Shown here one piece after another: positions 35,188-44,247 of a stretch of DNA of 64,000 bases. The translations under genes were made by a program, and so were the position numbers. Location of the stretch: positions 6,138,001 through 6,202,000 of the forward strand of contig JADJQZ010000001.1 in NCBI GenBank assembly GCA_016712465.1, in the 5' to 3' direction. The notes below the pieces were generated by a model. That model saw only the letters and a list, made by a program, of their open reading frames with translations. It did not search any database and was not told the origin of the DNA. Source of the stretch: Candidatus Obscuribacter sp. GTDB lineage: Bacteria > Cyanobacteriota > Vampirovibrionia > Obscuribacterales > Obscuribacteraceae. Position 1 is the stretch's first letter. Each line of letters opens with the position of its first letter.

Positions 35188-36081
35188 ATGAACTCACTGC
35201 CAGTTTCGGCTGCCCAAAATTCTTCCTCAAATGAGACAGCCACCCCCATCGGCTACTTCAAAACCAGACGAAAAGTGAGAAGCTCGGGACTATTGGAAAT
35301 GAATGGCAACACCGCCGGGGAAGACTCTGCCAACAGAGTCATCAATATCAATTTTCAAAAGAGCAGCCTGGTGCAGAGCCAGCAAAGAAAATTGGATTGC
35401 GGGGCCGCCCTGGTGGACGACTTCAGGCTTTCCTTCACCGACAAACTCGCCCAGATCTTCGCCGCCAGCGAGAGCGAGAGCCTGAGCCAGGCCGCACCCG
35501 ACGCCGAGAGCAGTAAAGGGCCCGGCAAGAGTAAACAGAAAAGCAGCCGCGCCTTTCATGTGGAGCTGAGCACGGCCGGTACTTCTGCCGCTCTCAACCT
35601 CTACGAAGAGTGCACCATGGACGAACTGAAGCGCACCGCCAGGAGCCTGGCCTTGCAAAACGACAGCATCGAAGAAGGAGAAGAAGGGCGGCACGTCACC
35701 AGCGATAAACTGCCCCTGATTACAGCCCCCTTGCGCCTCACCACAGGCTGCGCCTTCAAACGGGACAAACAGCCCCAGCGCCGCAGCCTGCTGGCACCGC
35801 CTCGCACCAGAGTACTCGGTTTCGGCGACGCCGAAGCCCTCCTCAACATAATCGAAAGTACACAGGAAAGACGCAGCCGCGATCTGGAAAAACGCAGCCG
35901 CGAACGCGAGCAAACAGCCCTGAGCGAGAGCACCGGCGCCAGGAGCTATTGCCCCCGCAGCACCAACCTTGATCTGCAAGCCCTGGCCAGACCGGGAGTT
36001 CTCAAGAAAGCTCTGCAAAAGGCCTTCAAAGCCGCCAAAAGAGAAATGGTCAAACTTCTCGACAAGCTCGCCCTCGCCTGA
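35188..36081 (+). CDS. Unknown 297-aa cytosolic protein
   Basis: Not recognised. It is Ser/Ala/Glu/Arg-rich, with likely disordered stretches (ASESESLSQAAPDAESSKG) and a very charged helix (ESTQERRSRDLEKRSRERE, about residues 228-246) that could form coiled coil. The C-terminal 40 residues (GVLKKALQKAFKAAKREM) look like an amphipathic basic helix able to bind nucleic acid or membrane. There is no signal peptide. ATG 35188 has GAGG 8 nt upstream; an open frame back to 35107 lacks this. Confidence 0.55.
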   Translation: MNSLPVSAAQNSSSNETATPIGYFKTRRKVRSSGLLEMNGNTAGEDSANRVININFQKSSLVQSQQRKLDCGAALVDDFRLSFTDKLAQIFAASESESLSQAAPDAESSKGPGKSKQKSSRAFHVELSTAGTSAALNLYEECTMDELKRTARSLALQNDSIEEGEEGRHVTSDKLPLITAPLRLTTGCAFKRDKQPQRRSLLAPPRTRVLGFGDAEALLNIIESTQERRSRDLEKRSREREQTALSESTGARSYCPRSTNLDLQALARPGVLKKALQKAFKAAKREMVKLLDKLALA

Positions 36082-36159
36082 GCCTGGGCATTCACAACAA
36101 TTCAATCGCTTTTCGCGCTAAACTTTGAGGCAATCAAGGCGGAAAATCAGGCTGCACGG

Positions 36160-36384
36160 TTGTCAGTCGAGAACCGCCTTCTGTCTGACAGGGAGATAGC
36201 CATGCTGAAATCTGAAGCGGAAAGAGTCGTGCGCAAAGCAATGGAAGAAACCGAAGCCCAGTTTACGGAAGAACAGATCCAGGCTATTAGCCAGATTTGT
36301 TTGAAGATTGCGGCTACCGTAGTGGAAGAAGCTTTCGCTTCCTGGCGTCCCAGTTCGGGCGGCAAACCCAACTTCTTCGCCTGA
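36160..36384 (+). CDS. Unknown small helical protein (74 or 60 aa)
   Basis: Short acidic/helical protein: LLSDREIAMLKSEAERVVRK then AIAQ-like helices ending in SWRPSSGGKPNFFA. TTG 36160 gives 74 aa. ATG 36202 has a better ribosome site (AGGGAG, 6 nt) and gives 60 aa, but cuts a plausible helix. It precedes the lysine cluster by 82 bp on the same strand. No family recognised. Confidence 0.5.
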   Translation: MSVENRLLSDREIAMLKSEAERVVRKAMEETEAQFTEEQIQAISQICLKIAATVVEEAFASWRPSSGGKPNFFA

Positions 36385-36466
36385 AAACAAGAACCCACGG
36401 CGGGTCTTGCACCATTCGGCGGCCGATTTTAATTTAGAGCAGACGTTTTACTTCGAGAAATTTCCA

Positions 36467-37717
36467 ATGGCCAAAAGCAAAGAAAACGCAGCCGCTGCTG
36501 CAGGCACCAGCTCAGTCAGCACGGCCGGCACCGTCGACCGTCATTTTCTCCACCAGGCTAAAAGTCTGGAAGAAAAACTGATCGAAATGCGTCGGCACTT
36601 GCATGAGTACCCGGAGTTGAGCTTTCACGAGCATAAAACCGCCGCTCTCATGAAGGATAAGCTCGACTCCTACGGCTATAAAACCAAAGCCGGCGTGGGC
36701 AAAACGGGAGTGATCGGAGATCTCGGCAAAGACGGACCGGTGATTGCCATTCGCGCCGACATGGATGGTCTCCCCATAGACGAAACCAACCCCAATAAAT
36801 ACATCTCCAAAAACAAGACCGTCATGCATGCCTGCGGGCACGACGGTCATATGGCCTGCGGTCTGACCGCCGCGCAGATGCTCTCGCAAACGGAGTTGCC
36901 GGGACGGGTGCGCATGGTCATGCAACCGGCCGAAGAAGCCACCGATTCCGACGGCAAGTCGGGGGCCTGGCGCATGCTGGAAGACAATGCCCTGGACGGT
37001 GTCTCCGCTATCATCGGCTTGCATGCCGACGCCAGCTTGAAAGCCGGTCAGGTGGGCATAATTTCCGGTCCGGCCATGGCCGCTTGCGACGGCTTCAAGG
37101 TGACCATCAAGGGCAAAGGTGGTCATGGCGCCTATCCCGAAACCACAGTTGATCCGGTCGTGATCGGCGCCCAGGTGGTGCAGGCTATTCAGCAAATTGT
37201 TTCAAGACGAGTCTCAGCCCTGGAACCAGCCATCATCACCATCGGGGCCTTTCACTCTTCCAGCACCAGGGGTAATATCATCTCCGACTATGTCGAACTG
37301 GAAGGCAGCTTCCGCAGCTTCAGTCAGGCAGTGCGGGAACATATCATCGCCGAATTGGACAAGGCCTGCTCGATTGCCCGGTCTCTGGGAGGCGATTACA
37401 AACTCGACTACGAACTGGGTTATCCCTGCACGGTCAACCACCCGGAAATAACGGAAGTGATGCGACAGGCCGCCATTGACCTGATCGGTAAAGAAAACGT
37501 TATTGCCGTGCAGCCCAAGACCTGGTCGGAAGACTTCTCCATGTTTGCGGAAAAGGTACCGGGAGCTTTCATGTTCCTGGGCGCCGAAATCGAAAACGAC
37601 ACCAGAAGCCACCACAGCCCCGAATTCGATCTAAACGAGAGCGGGCTTTATCTGGGCTCGGCCATTCTGGCAGAGACAGCCAGAAGGCTCATGCAACACT
37701 ACAAAGACAAGCAATAG
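36467..37717 (+). CDS. M20D-family amidohydrolase (HipO/AmhX-like)
   Basis: A 416-aa metal-dependent N-acyl-amino-acid amidohydrolase. Metal and catalytic motifs: RADMDGLPI, VMHACGHDGHM, PAEEATDSDGK and C-terminal FLGAEIEND with the H of SHHSPEFDLNE. The dimerisation lid carries GKGGHGAYPETTVDPV. It precedes dapC, dapD and dapE on the same strand by 74 bp, so it may remove an N-acyl group in or near the diaminopimelate route, for instance an N-acetyl-DAP deacetylase, although dapE is already present. ATG 36467 chosen; the frame is open to 36407 with no ribosome site there. Confidence 0.85.
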   Translation: MAKSKENAAAAAGTSSVSTAGTVDRHFLHQAKSLEEKLIEMRRHLHEYPELSFHEHKTAALMKDKLDSYGYKTKAGVGKTGVIGDLGKDGPVIAIRADMDGLPIDETNPNKYISKNKTVMHACGHDGHMACGLTAAQMLSQTELPGRVRMVMQPAEEATDSDGKSGAWRMLEDNALDGVSAIIGLHADASLKAGQVGIISGPAMAACDGFKVTIKGKGGHGAYPETTVDPVVIGAQVVQAIQQIVSRRVSALEPAIITIGAFHSSSTRGNIISDYVELEGSFRSFSQAVREHIIAELDKACSIARSLGGDYKLDYELGYPCTVNHPEITEVMRQAAIDLIGKENVIAVQPKTWSEDFSMFAEKVPGAFMFLGAEIENDTRSHHSPEFDLNESGLYLGSAILAETARRLMQHYKDKQ

Positions 37718-37791
37718 CAAGCCGCACCCAAGCGCCGGTCCAATGCGGGAAAAGCGCAGCCAGAACCAGAGCCAAATCCAGAACCAACTTT

Positions 37792-39033
37792 ATGAATCCC
37801 GGACTCGATCAACTCCAACAGTACCCCTTCGAAAGACTGAATGCCCTCAAGGCCGGACTGACGCCGCCGCCGGTCAGCCCCATCGTCATGGCCATCGGCG
37901 AGCCCAAGCACGAGGCTCCCGACTTTGTGCTGGAAACACTGAAGAAGAGCCTGGGTGGACTTTCCATCTACCCCCTCACGGCCGGCACGCCGGAGCTGAG
38001 AGAAGCGATTGCCGGCTGGCTCAGCCGTCGTTTCCAGCTAGCAGAAAAGATCCAGGCTTGCCATGTCTTGCCGGTAAACGGTACGCGGGAAGCACTCTTT
38101 GCCGTAGCCCAGTGTTTCGCCCCCGGCCCCAAGCACAAGGGGCAAGCGGCAGCGCCACCACCACCGGTATTAATGCCCAACCCTTTCTATCAAATCTACG
38201 AGGGAGCGGCTCTCTTGTGCGGCGCCCGCCCTTACTACATCGATATTGATAGTGAGAGCGGCTTACCCCGTTATGAAGATGTGCCTGAATCGGTCTGGCA
38301 AGATTGCACCCTGCTCTATGTCTGCACTCCCGGCAATCCCACGGGAGCAGTAATGCCCCTGGAACTGCTGGGCGAGCTGGTAAAAAAGGCGCTCAAGTAC
38401 AACTTCGTCATTGCTTCCGACGAATGCTATTCCGAACTTTACTTTGATGAAGGTGCGCCGCCTGCGGGCATTCTGCAAGCAGCTCTCAACGTCGGCAATG
38501 ACGGACTGGAAAACTGCCTGGCTTTCCACAGCCTCTCCAAACGCTCATCCCTACCGGGTATGCGCTCCGGTTTTGTAGCCGGCAATGCTAATCTCATTGA
38601 AACTTTCCGGCTTTACCGCACCTACCAGGGCGGCGCCATGCCCCCGCCCATCCAAACCGCCAGCATCGCCGCCTGGAATGATGAAGCGCATGTGCAGGCC
38701 AATCGCGCCCTCTACCGGCGCAAGTTTCAAGAGACTGCACCGGTTCTGGCCGAGGTTTTGCCTGTGACCATACCGGCGGGCGGTTTCTACTACTGGCTCA
38801 AGACTCCCGGCGACGACAAGGAATTTGCCAGGGAACTATACCGGCGCACAAATGTCACTGTCCTGCCCGGTAGTTATCTGGCCAGGGGCTCTCTCAGCGA
38901 TGAAACCTACAGCCCCGGCCGGGGCTATGTACGCATGGCGCTGGTGGCCACGGCGGAAGAATGCCTGGAAGCGGCAAGACGAACCCGAGATTTCGTCAAA
39001 GAATTCTACGGCGCCAGGCTGGCCGAAGCTTGA
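37792..39033 (+). CDS. dapC: N-succinyldiaminopimelate aminotransferase
   Basis: A 413-aa PLP enzyme of class I/II that forms N-succinyl-LL-DAP using glutamate. The start NPGLDQLQQYPFERLNALKAG matches the DapC signature of proteobacteria (conserved core LDxLQxYPFExL). Also present are CTPGNPTGAV, ASDECYSELYFDE and the PLP lysine in HSLSKRSSLPGMRSGFVAG. A short Pro-rich insertion (AAAPPPPVL, about 122-130) is unusual. Position directly before dapD and dapE supports the assignment over a generic aminotransferase. The ATG has only a weak ribosome site, hinting at coupling to the upstream gene. Confidence 0.9.
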   Translation: MNPGLDQLQQYPFERLNALKAGLTPPPVSPIVMAIGEPKHEAPDFVLETLKKSLGGLSIYPLTAGTPELREAIAGWLSRRFQLAEKIQACHVLPVNGTREALFAVAQCFAPGPKHKGQAAAPPPPVLMPNPFYQIYEGAALLCGARPYYIDIDSESGLPRYEDVPESVWQDCTLLYVCTPGNPTGAVMPLELLGELVKKALKYNFVIASDECYSELYFDEGAPPAGILQAALNVGNDGLENCLAFHSLSKRSSLPGMRSGFVAGNANLIETFRLYRTYQGGAMPPPIQTASIAAWNDEAHVQANRALYRRKFQETAPVLAEVLPVTIPAGGFYYWLKTPGDDKEFARELYRRTNVTVLPGSYLARGSLSDETYSPGRGYVRMALVATAEECLEAARRTRDFVKEFYGARLAEA

Positions 39034-39114
39034 GAGAGCAAGGCTGGAAAATCCAACCCAACTACCTACCGGCCTGCCCGAGCACAAAAACATCTAAGAG
39101 AAAATGGAAAACCC

Positions 39115-39984
39115 ATGAACCAGACAGTTAAAACAGACAAGAAGGAAAGACAGGAAACGAAGATGGAAGACATTCGCCGCGTAATCGAAACCGCTTTTGA
39201 AGACCGGGCCAAAATCACTCCCAAAGAAGTGACGGAAGAGGTAAAGGAAGCTGTCAAAGACGCTCTTGCGCTGCTCGATACCGGTGCCGCTCGGGTGGCG
39301 GAAAAGCTGGAGGGCGAATGGGTTGTGCACGAATGGCTGAAAAAAGCAGTGCTGCTCTCCTTCCGTATTCAAGACAATTATGTGATGGAAGGCGGAGACA
39401 ACAAGTACTTCGATAAAGTCAGCTCCAAATTCAACGGCTTCGATCAGCAAAGCTTCAGCGAGGGCGGCTACCGGGTAGTGCCACCGGCTGCGGTGCGACA
39501 CGGCGCCTACCTGGCGCCGGGAGTAGTGCTCATGCCTTCTTTCGTCAACATCGGTGCCTATGTAGACTCCGGCACCATGGTGGACACCTGGGCCACGGTG
39601 GGTTCCTGCGCCCAGATCGGCAAGAACGTGCACCTCTCAGGAGGAGTGGGCATCGGCGGCGTCCTGGAACCCATGCAAGCCCGCCCCACCATCATCGAAG
39701 ACAACTGCTTCATCGGTGCCCGCTCGGAAGTGGCCGAAGGGGTGATCGTCGAAGAAGGCGCCGTTATATCCATGGGTGTCTACCTGGGTATGAGCACCAA
39801 AATACTGAACCGTGCCACCGGCGAAATCACCTACGGCAGAGTGCCGAGGGGCTCAGTGGTGGTGGCCGGCAATCTACCGGCAAAAGACGGCAGCCACAGT
39901 CTCTATTGTGCGGTTATAGTAAAACAAGTAGACGACAAAACCCGTTCCAAGGTAGGCATAAACGAACTGCTGCGTGATGTTTGA
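39115..39984 (+). CDS. dapD: Tetrahydrodipicolinate N-succinyltransferase
   Basis: A 289-aa enzyme transferring succinyl from succinyl-CoA to tetrahydrodipicolinate. An N-terminal helical domain (DIRRVIETAFEDRAKI) precedes the left-handed beta-helix with hexapeptide repeats: AVRHGAYLAPGVVLMPSF, VNIGAYVDSGTMVDTWATVG, and GGVLEPMQARPTIIEDNCFI (all family hallmarks, given in segments). It is about 15 residues longer at the N-terminus than E. coli DapD; an internal ATG at 39163 would give the usual length. It overlaps dapE by 8 bp. Confidence 0.95.
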   Translation: MNQTVKTDKKERQETKMEDIRRVIETAFEDRAKITPKEVTEEVKEAVKDALALLDTGAARVAEKLEGEWVVHEWLKKAVLLSFRIQDNYVMEGGDNKYFDKVSSKFNGFDQQSFSEGGYRVVPPAAVRHGAYLAPGVVLMPSFVNIGAYVDSGTMVDTWATVGSCAQIGKNVHLSGGVGIGGVLEPMQARPTIIEDNCFIGARSEVAEGVIVEEGAVISMGVYLGMSTKILNRATGEITYGRVPRGSVVVAGNLPAKDGSHSLYCAVIVKQVDDKTRSKVGINELLRDV

Positions 39985-41152
39985 AGACAAGAAAACCAGT
40001 CCGGAAGACGGCGAAGATAACGACGCCATGAGCGTGCTCTCCATGGCCCGAGCTCTAATTAAAAGAGCCAGTGTAACGCCGCGGGACGAGGGCTGCCAGA
40101 AGCTCATTACCGACTTTCTCAGCCCCCTGGGCTTCCAGGCCGAAGAGCTCAACTTCGGCGATACCGAAAATCTCTGGATTCGGCGTGGCAGCGAGAGCCC
40201 GCTCTTTGTCTTCGCCGGCCACACCGATGTGGTGCCGACCGGTCCGCTGGACCGCTGGTCAAGCCCACCTTTCCAACCCACTCTCAAAGACGGACTGCTC
40301 TACGGGCGCGGTGCGGCCGATATGAAAGGCTCCATCGCCTCCATGTTGGTGGCCATTTACGCCTTTGTCGCCAGCTATCCCGAGCATAAGGGCTCCATAG
40401 CGCTTCTAATCACAAGCGACGAAGAAGGCTCGGCCCAGGACGGCACCGTCAAAGTGGTGGAAGTGCTCAAAGCCCGGGGCGAAATACCCGACTATTGCCT
40501 GGTGGGCGAACCCAGTTCGGCCAAAACCCTGGGCGATACAATCAAAAACGGCAGACGAGGCTCCCTGACCGGCCACTTGATCGTGAAAGGGGTGCAGGGC
40601 CATATTGCCTATCCGCAACTGGCCAAAAATCCCATACACCTGTTTGCCCCGGTGCTGGCCGAGCTTTGCGCCATGACCTTTGACTCGGGCAATGAATTCT
40701 TTCAACCCACCAGTTTTCAAATTTCCAACATCAATGCCGGCACGGGAGCCGACAATGTCATTCCCGCCGACCTGGAAATTCTCTTCAATTTTCGCTTTTC
40801 ACCGGAGGTGACCGCCCACATTCTGGAAGAAAAGGTGCGGGCTCTTCTGGACAAGCACAAGCTCAATTACGGGCTCAGCTTCCGCCTTTCCGGCGAGCCC
40901 TTTTTGACCAGACCGGGCCACCTGGTGGATGCCGCCAGGGAGGCCATCAGAGAAGTTTGCGATATAGAAACCGAACTCAGCACCACCGGCGGTACCTCAG
41001 ACGGACGCTTCATAGCCACCACCGGCTGCGAAGTAATTGAGCTGGGTCCGATAAATGCAACCATTCACAAGATTGACGAATGCGTAAACGTAGAAGACCT
41101 GGAGAAGCTGAGCCGGATCTACGAACGAATGCTGGAAAGACTGCTCACTTGA
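39977..41152 (+). CDS. dapE: Succinyl-diaminopimelate desuccinylase
   Basis: A 391-aa di-zinc M20A peptidase that yields LL-DAP and succinate. Motifs: FAGHTDVVPTGP, GRGAADMKGSIA, ITSDEEGSAQDGT, LVGEPSS and, in the lid, KGVQGHIAYPQLAKNPIH, with C-terminal STTGGTSDGRF and IELGPINATIHKIDE. All ligands look intact. ATG 39977 lies inside the dapD 3' end, so the two are translationally coupled; a GTG at 39974 is possible. It is the last recognisable lysine gene of the cluster. Confidence 0.95.
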   Translation: MFEDKKTSPEDGEDNDAMSVLSMARALIKRASVTPRDEGCQKLITDFLSPLGFQAEELNFGDTENLWIRRGSESPLFVFAGHTDVVPTGPLDRWSSPPFQPTLKDGLLYGRGAADMKGSIASMLVAIYAFVASYPEHKGSIALLITSDEEGSAQDGTVKVVEVLKARGEIPDYCLVGEPSSAKTLGDTIKNGRRGSLTGHLIVKGVQGHIAYPQLAKNPIHLFAPVLAELCAMTFDSGNEFFQPTSFQISNINAGTGADNVIPADLEILFNFRFSPEVTAHILEEKVRALLDKHKLNYGLSFRLSGEPFLTRPGHLVDAAREAIREVCDIETELSTTGGTSDGRFIATTGCEVIELGPINATIHKIDECVNVEDLEKLSRIYERMLERLLT

Positions 41153-41218
41153 TGGAACTATAGACGAGATCAAGAGCCAAGCGGGTATGTAGAATTAGCC
41201 CTGAGGAAAATTGAAGCA

Positions 41219-41704
41219 GTGCATGATCTGGCCACTACCCTGGGAAATTCCTTTGCTGTAAGCATTGTCAGCGCGGCAGCAGCCGGACTGGCGGCTCTGG
41301 CACTGGCTTGCGGCGTCGGTCATCTGCGGCGAGACAAATTGCCGCCCCAGTTTCCCAATGACCCGGAGATGTACGAAAGCAAATATCTACTGGCCTTCAA
41401 GCAGCTCTACGATGCTCGTATGGAAAACAATCAGAGCTTGAACAATATCCTGGCCGGTCTGAAAGGACAGCCGGCGGCAAGGCTGGGGCTATCCGCCTTT
41501 GAAGAGTTTGCCCTTTCGCCCGAGGCGCAAAAGGCAGCGGCTGAGGCTAACGCCAGAGAGCAAGCGGCGGGCAGCCCGAAGAAAGGCAAGAAGACAAAAG
41601 CCGAAGAGGAACCGGGCATGGACACCACGGTTATCTCAGCCAACTCCCCCAAACCACTGCGGAAGCCCCCGAAAATAGCCCCGCCCAAAGGCAAGGAACC
41701 CTAG
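41219..41704 (+). CDS. Unknown 161-aa single-span membrane protein
   Basis: An N-terminal hydrophobic helix (AVSIVSAAAAGLAALALAC, residues 13-31) followed by RRDK suggests a cytoplasmic C-terminal domain. That domain has a helical middle (ESKYLLAFKQLYDARMENN) and a long Lys/Pro-rich disordered tail. GTG 41219 follows AGGAAAA by about 11 nt. It lies between dapE and the PrsW-kinase gene on the same strand (50 bp before the latter), so it could be a partner of the kinase. No family recognised. Confidence 0.55.
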   Translation: MHDLATTLGNSFAVSIVSAAAAGLAALALACGVGHLRRDKLPPQFPNDPEMYESKYLLAFKQLYDARMENNQSLNNILAGLKGQPAARLGLSAFEEFALSPEAQKAAAEANAREQAAGSPKKGKKTKAEEEPGMDTTVISANSPKPLRKPPKIAPPKGKEP

Positions 41705-41754
41705 GAAAAGCCACCAGAGCAAAAGCAAGCGCCACTCAGAAAGAGCAGAAGTAA

Positions 41755-43872
41755 TTGTCAGACAAAGCCCAACTGGATTTGGACGAGCGCGAGACCCGCA
41801 ACACCTGGGGCACCGTTCCCCTCGGTAGCAGCCGCCTGCAGGTCAGACATTTCGTGCTTTACCTGGGCATCGCTCTCTGGTTCATCCCCACCTTGATCAT
41901 GACCGGTGTACACGCCATCGCCTGGCTGGCCTTCAATGCCGCGGCCATATTCGTCCTACTGGTAGTAACCAGCGGCGTCAGAGCAGTGCCTCTGCACAAG
42001 CTGGCCATCTGCTTCTTTGCCGGCGGCCTCTTCATGGGGCTCGATCTGGCGGTGCTTACGCCAGTGGTAAAGGTGCTGGGTGAAGGGTCGCCCCTGAGGC
42101 TCTTCCTCACCGTACCGGCTGAAGAAATAGCCAAGTTGCTGCCGGTCTTGCTGCTTTTGTGGCGGGGACGTAAATTCAGTTCCTGGACCCTGGGAGCCAC
42201 CGACATCTTGCTCATGGGTGCCACCTGCGGTGCCGGCTTTGCCATCGTGGAAGACTCCTTCGCTCACTGCCTGCAAAAGAGCATCAACAACCTCTCGGTA
42301 CTGATCCCGGCAGCGGAAATGGTGAACGGGCGAATTGTGGTTGGTCACGCCATCTGGGCCGGACTGACGGCCGGCACTCTGGGCATCGCCTCCCTGTTTC
42401 GAGAAAACAAGAAAGTAGCAATTCCCCTGGCTCTGGCCGGTTTCATCGTAGCCAGCCTCGACCACCTGGCTCTCAATTACGGTCAACTGCAAGCCGCCCT
42501 GCCCTGGGGCAAGACCATTTTCGATACCCTGGCCGCCAACGGCTACCTGGCTTTAGCACTTTTCCTGGTATGCCTGACGGCAGCCATGGCCGTGGATTTC
42601 TATGTGCTCATGCGCAGCCTGCCCAAAGTGAAAGAATTCGGCATGCCCAGCCGCAAAGACCAGATGGACAGAAAGGAAACCCTGATTAACTTCTGGGACT
42701 GCATTCTCGACCTGAGACGGCTCAACTATGCTCATTTTCGCTACAAGGTCTACGCCGAAGGCGAAGCTCCACCCTATCTGGCTTTATCTGTGGCGGTGCT
42801 GGCCAAAAGGCTGGTAAACCGTTATCTGGCGGCAGAGCCCGTAAACATAACCGTGAAAGGCACCATCGACAAGGCGGGAGTGAAAATTACCCTGCCGGAA
42901 ATGGAAAAACCAATCACGGTCATGTCTGCCGGCAGCGCCGATGGAAAGGGGCAGAACATAATCGGTCAGACCGGGCGTGAGCAGGGGCTTTCGCCCTTCG
43001 ATAATCGCCCTGTCAAAGAGCAACTGGATCTGCCCGAACATTTCGAAATCATCGAAGAGATTGCTTCCGGTGGCATGGGTCTGATTTTCAAAGCGAGAAA
43101 CAAGCGCACCAATGCTTCCCTGGCCATCAAAATTCTGCACCCCCACCTGGCTAAGAACAAAAACTTCATGCAGCGTTTTGAGCAGGAAGCCAGAGCCGCC
43201 CACAACCTCAAACACCCGAACATAGTCACTGTCCACGATTTCGGCATGACCAACAAAGGCGTTGCCTATCTGGTCATGGAATGGCTGGATGGTCCCAGTC
43301 TGGAAGAAATTATTCGCCGTCACGGCGCCATCGCATCCCGGCGAGTGCTCTCCTTTTTCACACAAACCGCCGAGGCCCTGGCCCATGCTCATCGCAAGGG
43401 CATCGTGCACAGAGACATCAAGCCCAGCAATATGCTCATAGTGCGAGACGACACCGGTACCGAGCAAGTGAAGCTGGTAGACTTCGGCATCGCCAAAGTT
43501 GTGGGCGATGAAACGGAAGAAATGCGGCTGACTGCCACCGGTGATGTTCTCGGCAGCCCGCTCTTCATGAGCCCCGAACAGTGCATGGGCAGTGCCGTGG
43601 ACTTTCGCACCGACATATATTCGCTAGGTTGCGTCATGTACGAAGCTCTCTGCGGCGTGCCCCCCTTCAAAGCTGAAAATTCCGTGCAGGTAATCTTCAA
43701 GCACTTGAACGAAATGCCCCAGCGTCCTTCCCTCGTCAATTCCAACATCGACAAACCCCAGGCCCTGGAAATGATTCTCTTCCGCTGCCTGCAAAAAGAC
43801 CCGGCCCAGCGCTTCTCATCCATGGACGAACTGGCTGCCGAATTGAAAAAACAAGCTGCCTATTTCCTCTAG
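41755..43872 (+). CDS. PrsW-like intramembrane protease fused to Ser/Thr protein kinase
   Basis: A 705-aa fusion. Residues 30-310 contain about eight membrane helices with the PrsW glutamic-protease pattern: EE..K as AEEIAK (E123, E124, K127), GAGFAIVEDSF (E166), VVGHAIW (H198) and SLDHLALN (H237). Residues 426-705 are a Hanks-type kinase: Gly loop IASGGMGLIF, K459 in AIKIL, HRDIKPSN (D554), DFG (D576) and SPEQ. All catalytic residues of both enzymes look intact. A linker of about 115 residues joins them. Start is TTG 41755 with a modest ribosome site. The kinase should face the cytoplasm; it might be regulated by, or regulate, membrane proteolysis. Confidence 0.85.
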   Translation: MSDKAQLDLDERETRNTWGTVPLGSSRLQVRHFVLYLGIALWFIPTLIMTGVHAIAWLAFNAAAIFVLLVVTSGVRAVPLHKLAICFFAGGLFMGLDLAVLTPVVKVLGEGSPLRLFLTVPAEEIAKLLPVLLLLWRGRKFSSWTLGATDILLMGATCGAGFAIVEDSFAHCLQKSINNLSVLIPAAEMVNGRIVVGHAIWAGLTAGTLGIASLFRENKKVAIPLALAGFIVASLDHLALNYGQLQAALPWGKTIFDTLAANGYLALALFLVCLTAAMAVDFYVLMRSLPKVKEFGMPSRKDQMDRKETLINFWDCILDLRRLNYAHFRYKVYAEGEAPPYLALSVAVLAKRLVNRYLAAEPVNITVKGTIDKAGVKITLPEMEKPITVMSAGSADGKGQNIIGQTGREQGLSPFDNRPVKEQLDLPEHFEIIEEIASGGMGLIFKARNKRTNASLAIKILHPHLAKNKNFMQRFEQEARAAHNLKHPNIVTVHDFGMTNKGVAYLVMEWLDGPSLEEIIRRHGAIASRRVLSFFTQTAEALAHAHRKGIVHRDIKPSNMLIVRDDTGTEQVKLVDFGIAKVVGDETEEMRLTATGDVLGSPLFMSPEQCMGSAVDFRTDIYSLGCVMYEALCGVPPFKAENSVQVIFKHLNEMPQRPSLVNSNIDKPQALEMILFRCLQKDPAQRFSSMDELAAELKKQAAYFL

Positions 43873-44247
43873 CCCCAAGCGCCAGGAAAACCTAGCGCAT
43901 GCAGCGCCATCTACTGCCGGACAGAGGACAGAGGTCTGGGAACAAGCCCCCAGCTTTCGTTCCAGAGGTTTATGTCCAATTGTAAAGGGGGCCTCTTCAT
44001 ATAACTTTTATTGTCATATAGAGAAAGCTCTTGATACCAGTTTAGGTAAGCACTGTTTTTATTCACCCTCGCGGATTATTTACTTCCACCCCTCAAACCA
44101 AGAAATCGCTACCAATCCCGATCAATCACAACCTCCAAGTTGGAGGCCGGGAGCAAGCGACAAAGTGGTGGAAGTGTCAAATAGCCCGCGCAGTGCCCTG
44201 ACTCAACTCCTTATGAAATTCATGAATCTTACGAAAGGAACACGAGT
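43873..44247. other. Intergenic region
   Basis: About 375 bp of AT-rich spacer between the kinase gene and a codon-biased exported protein. It probably holds that gene's promoter and leader (AAAGGA at about 44234 is its ribosome site). No gene, hairpin with T-run or RNA was recognised. Confidence 0.5.
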
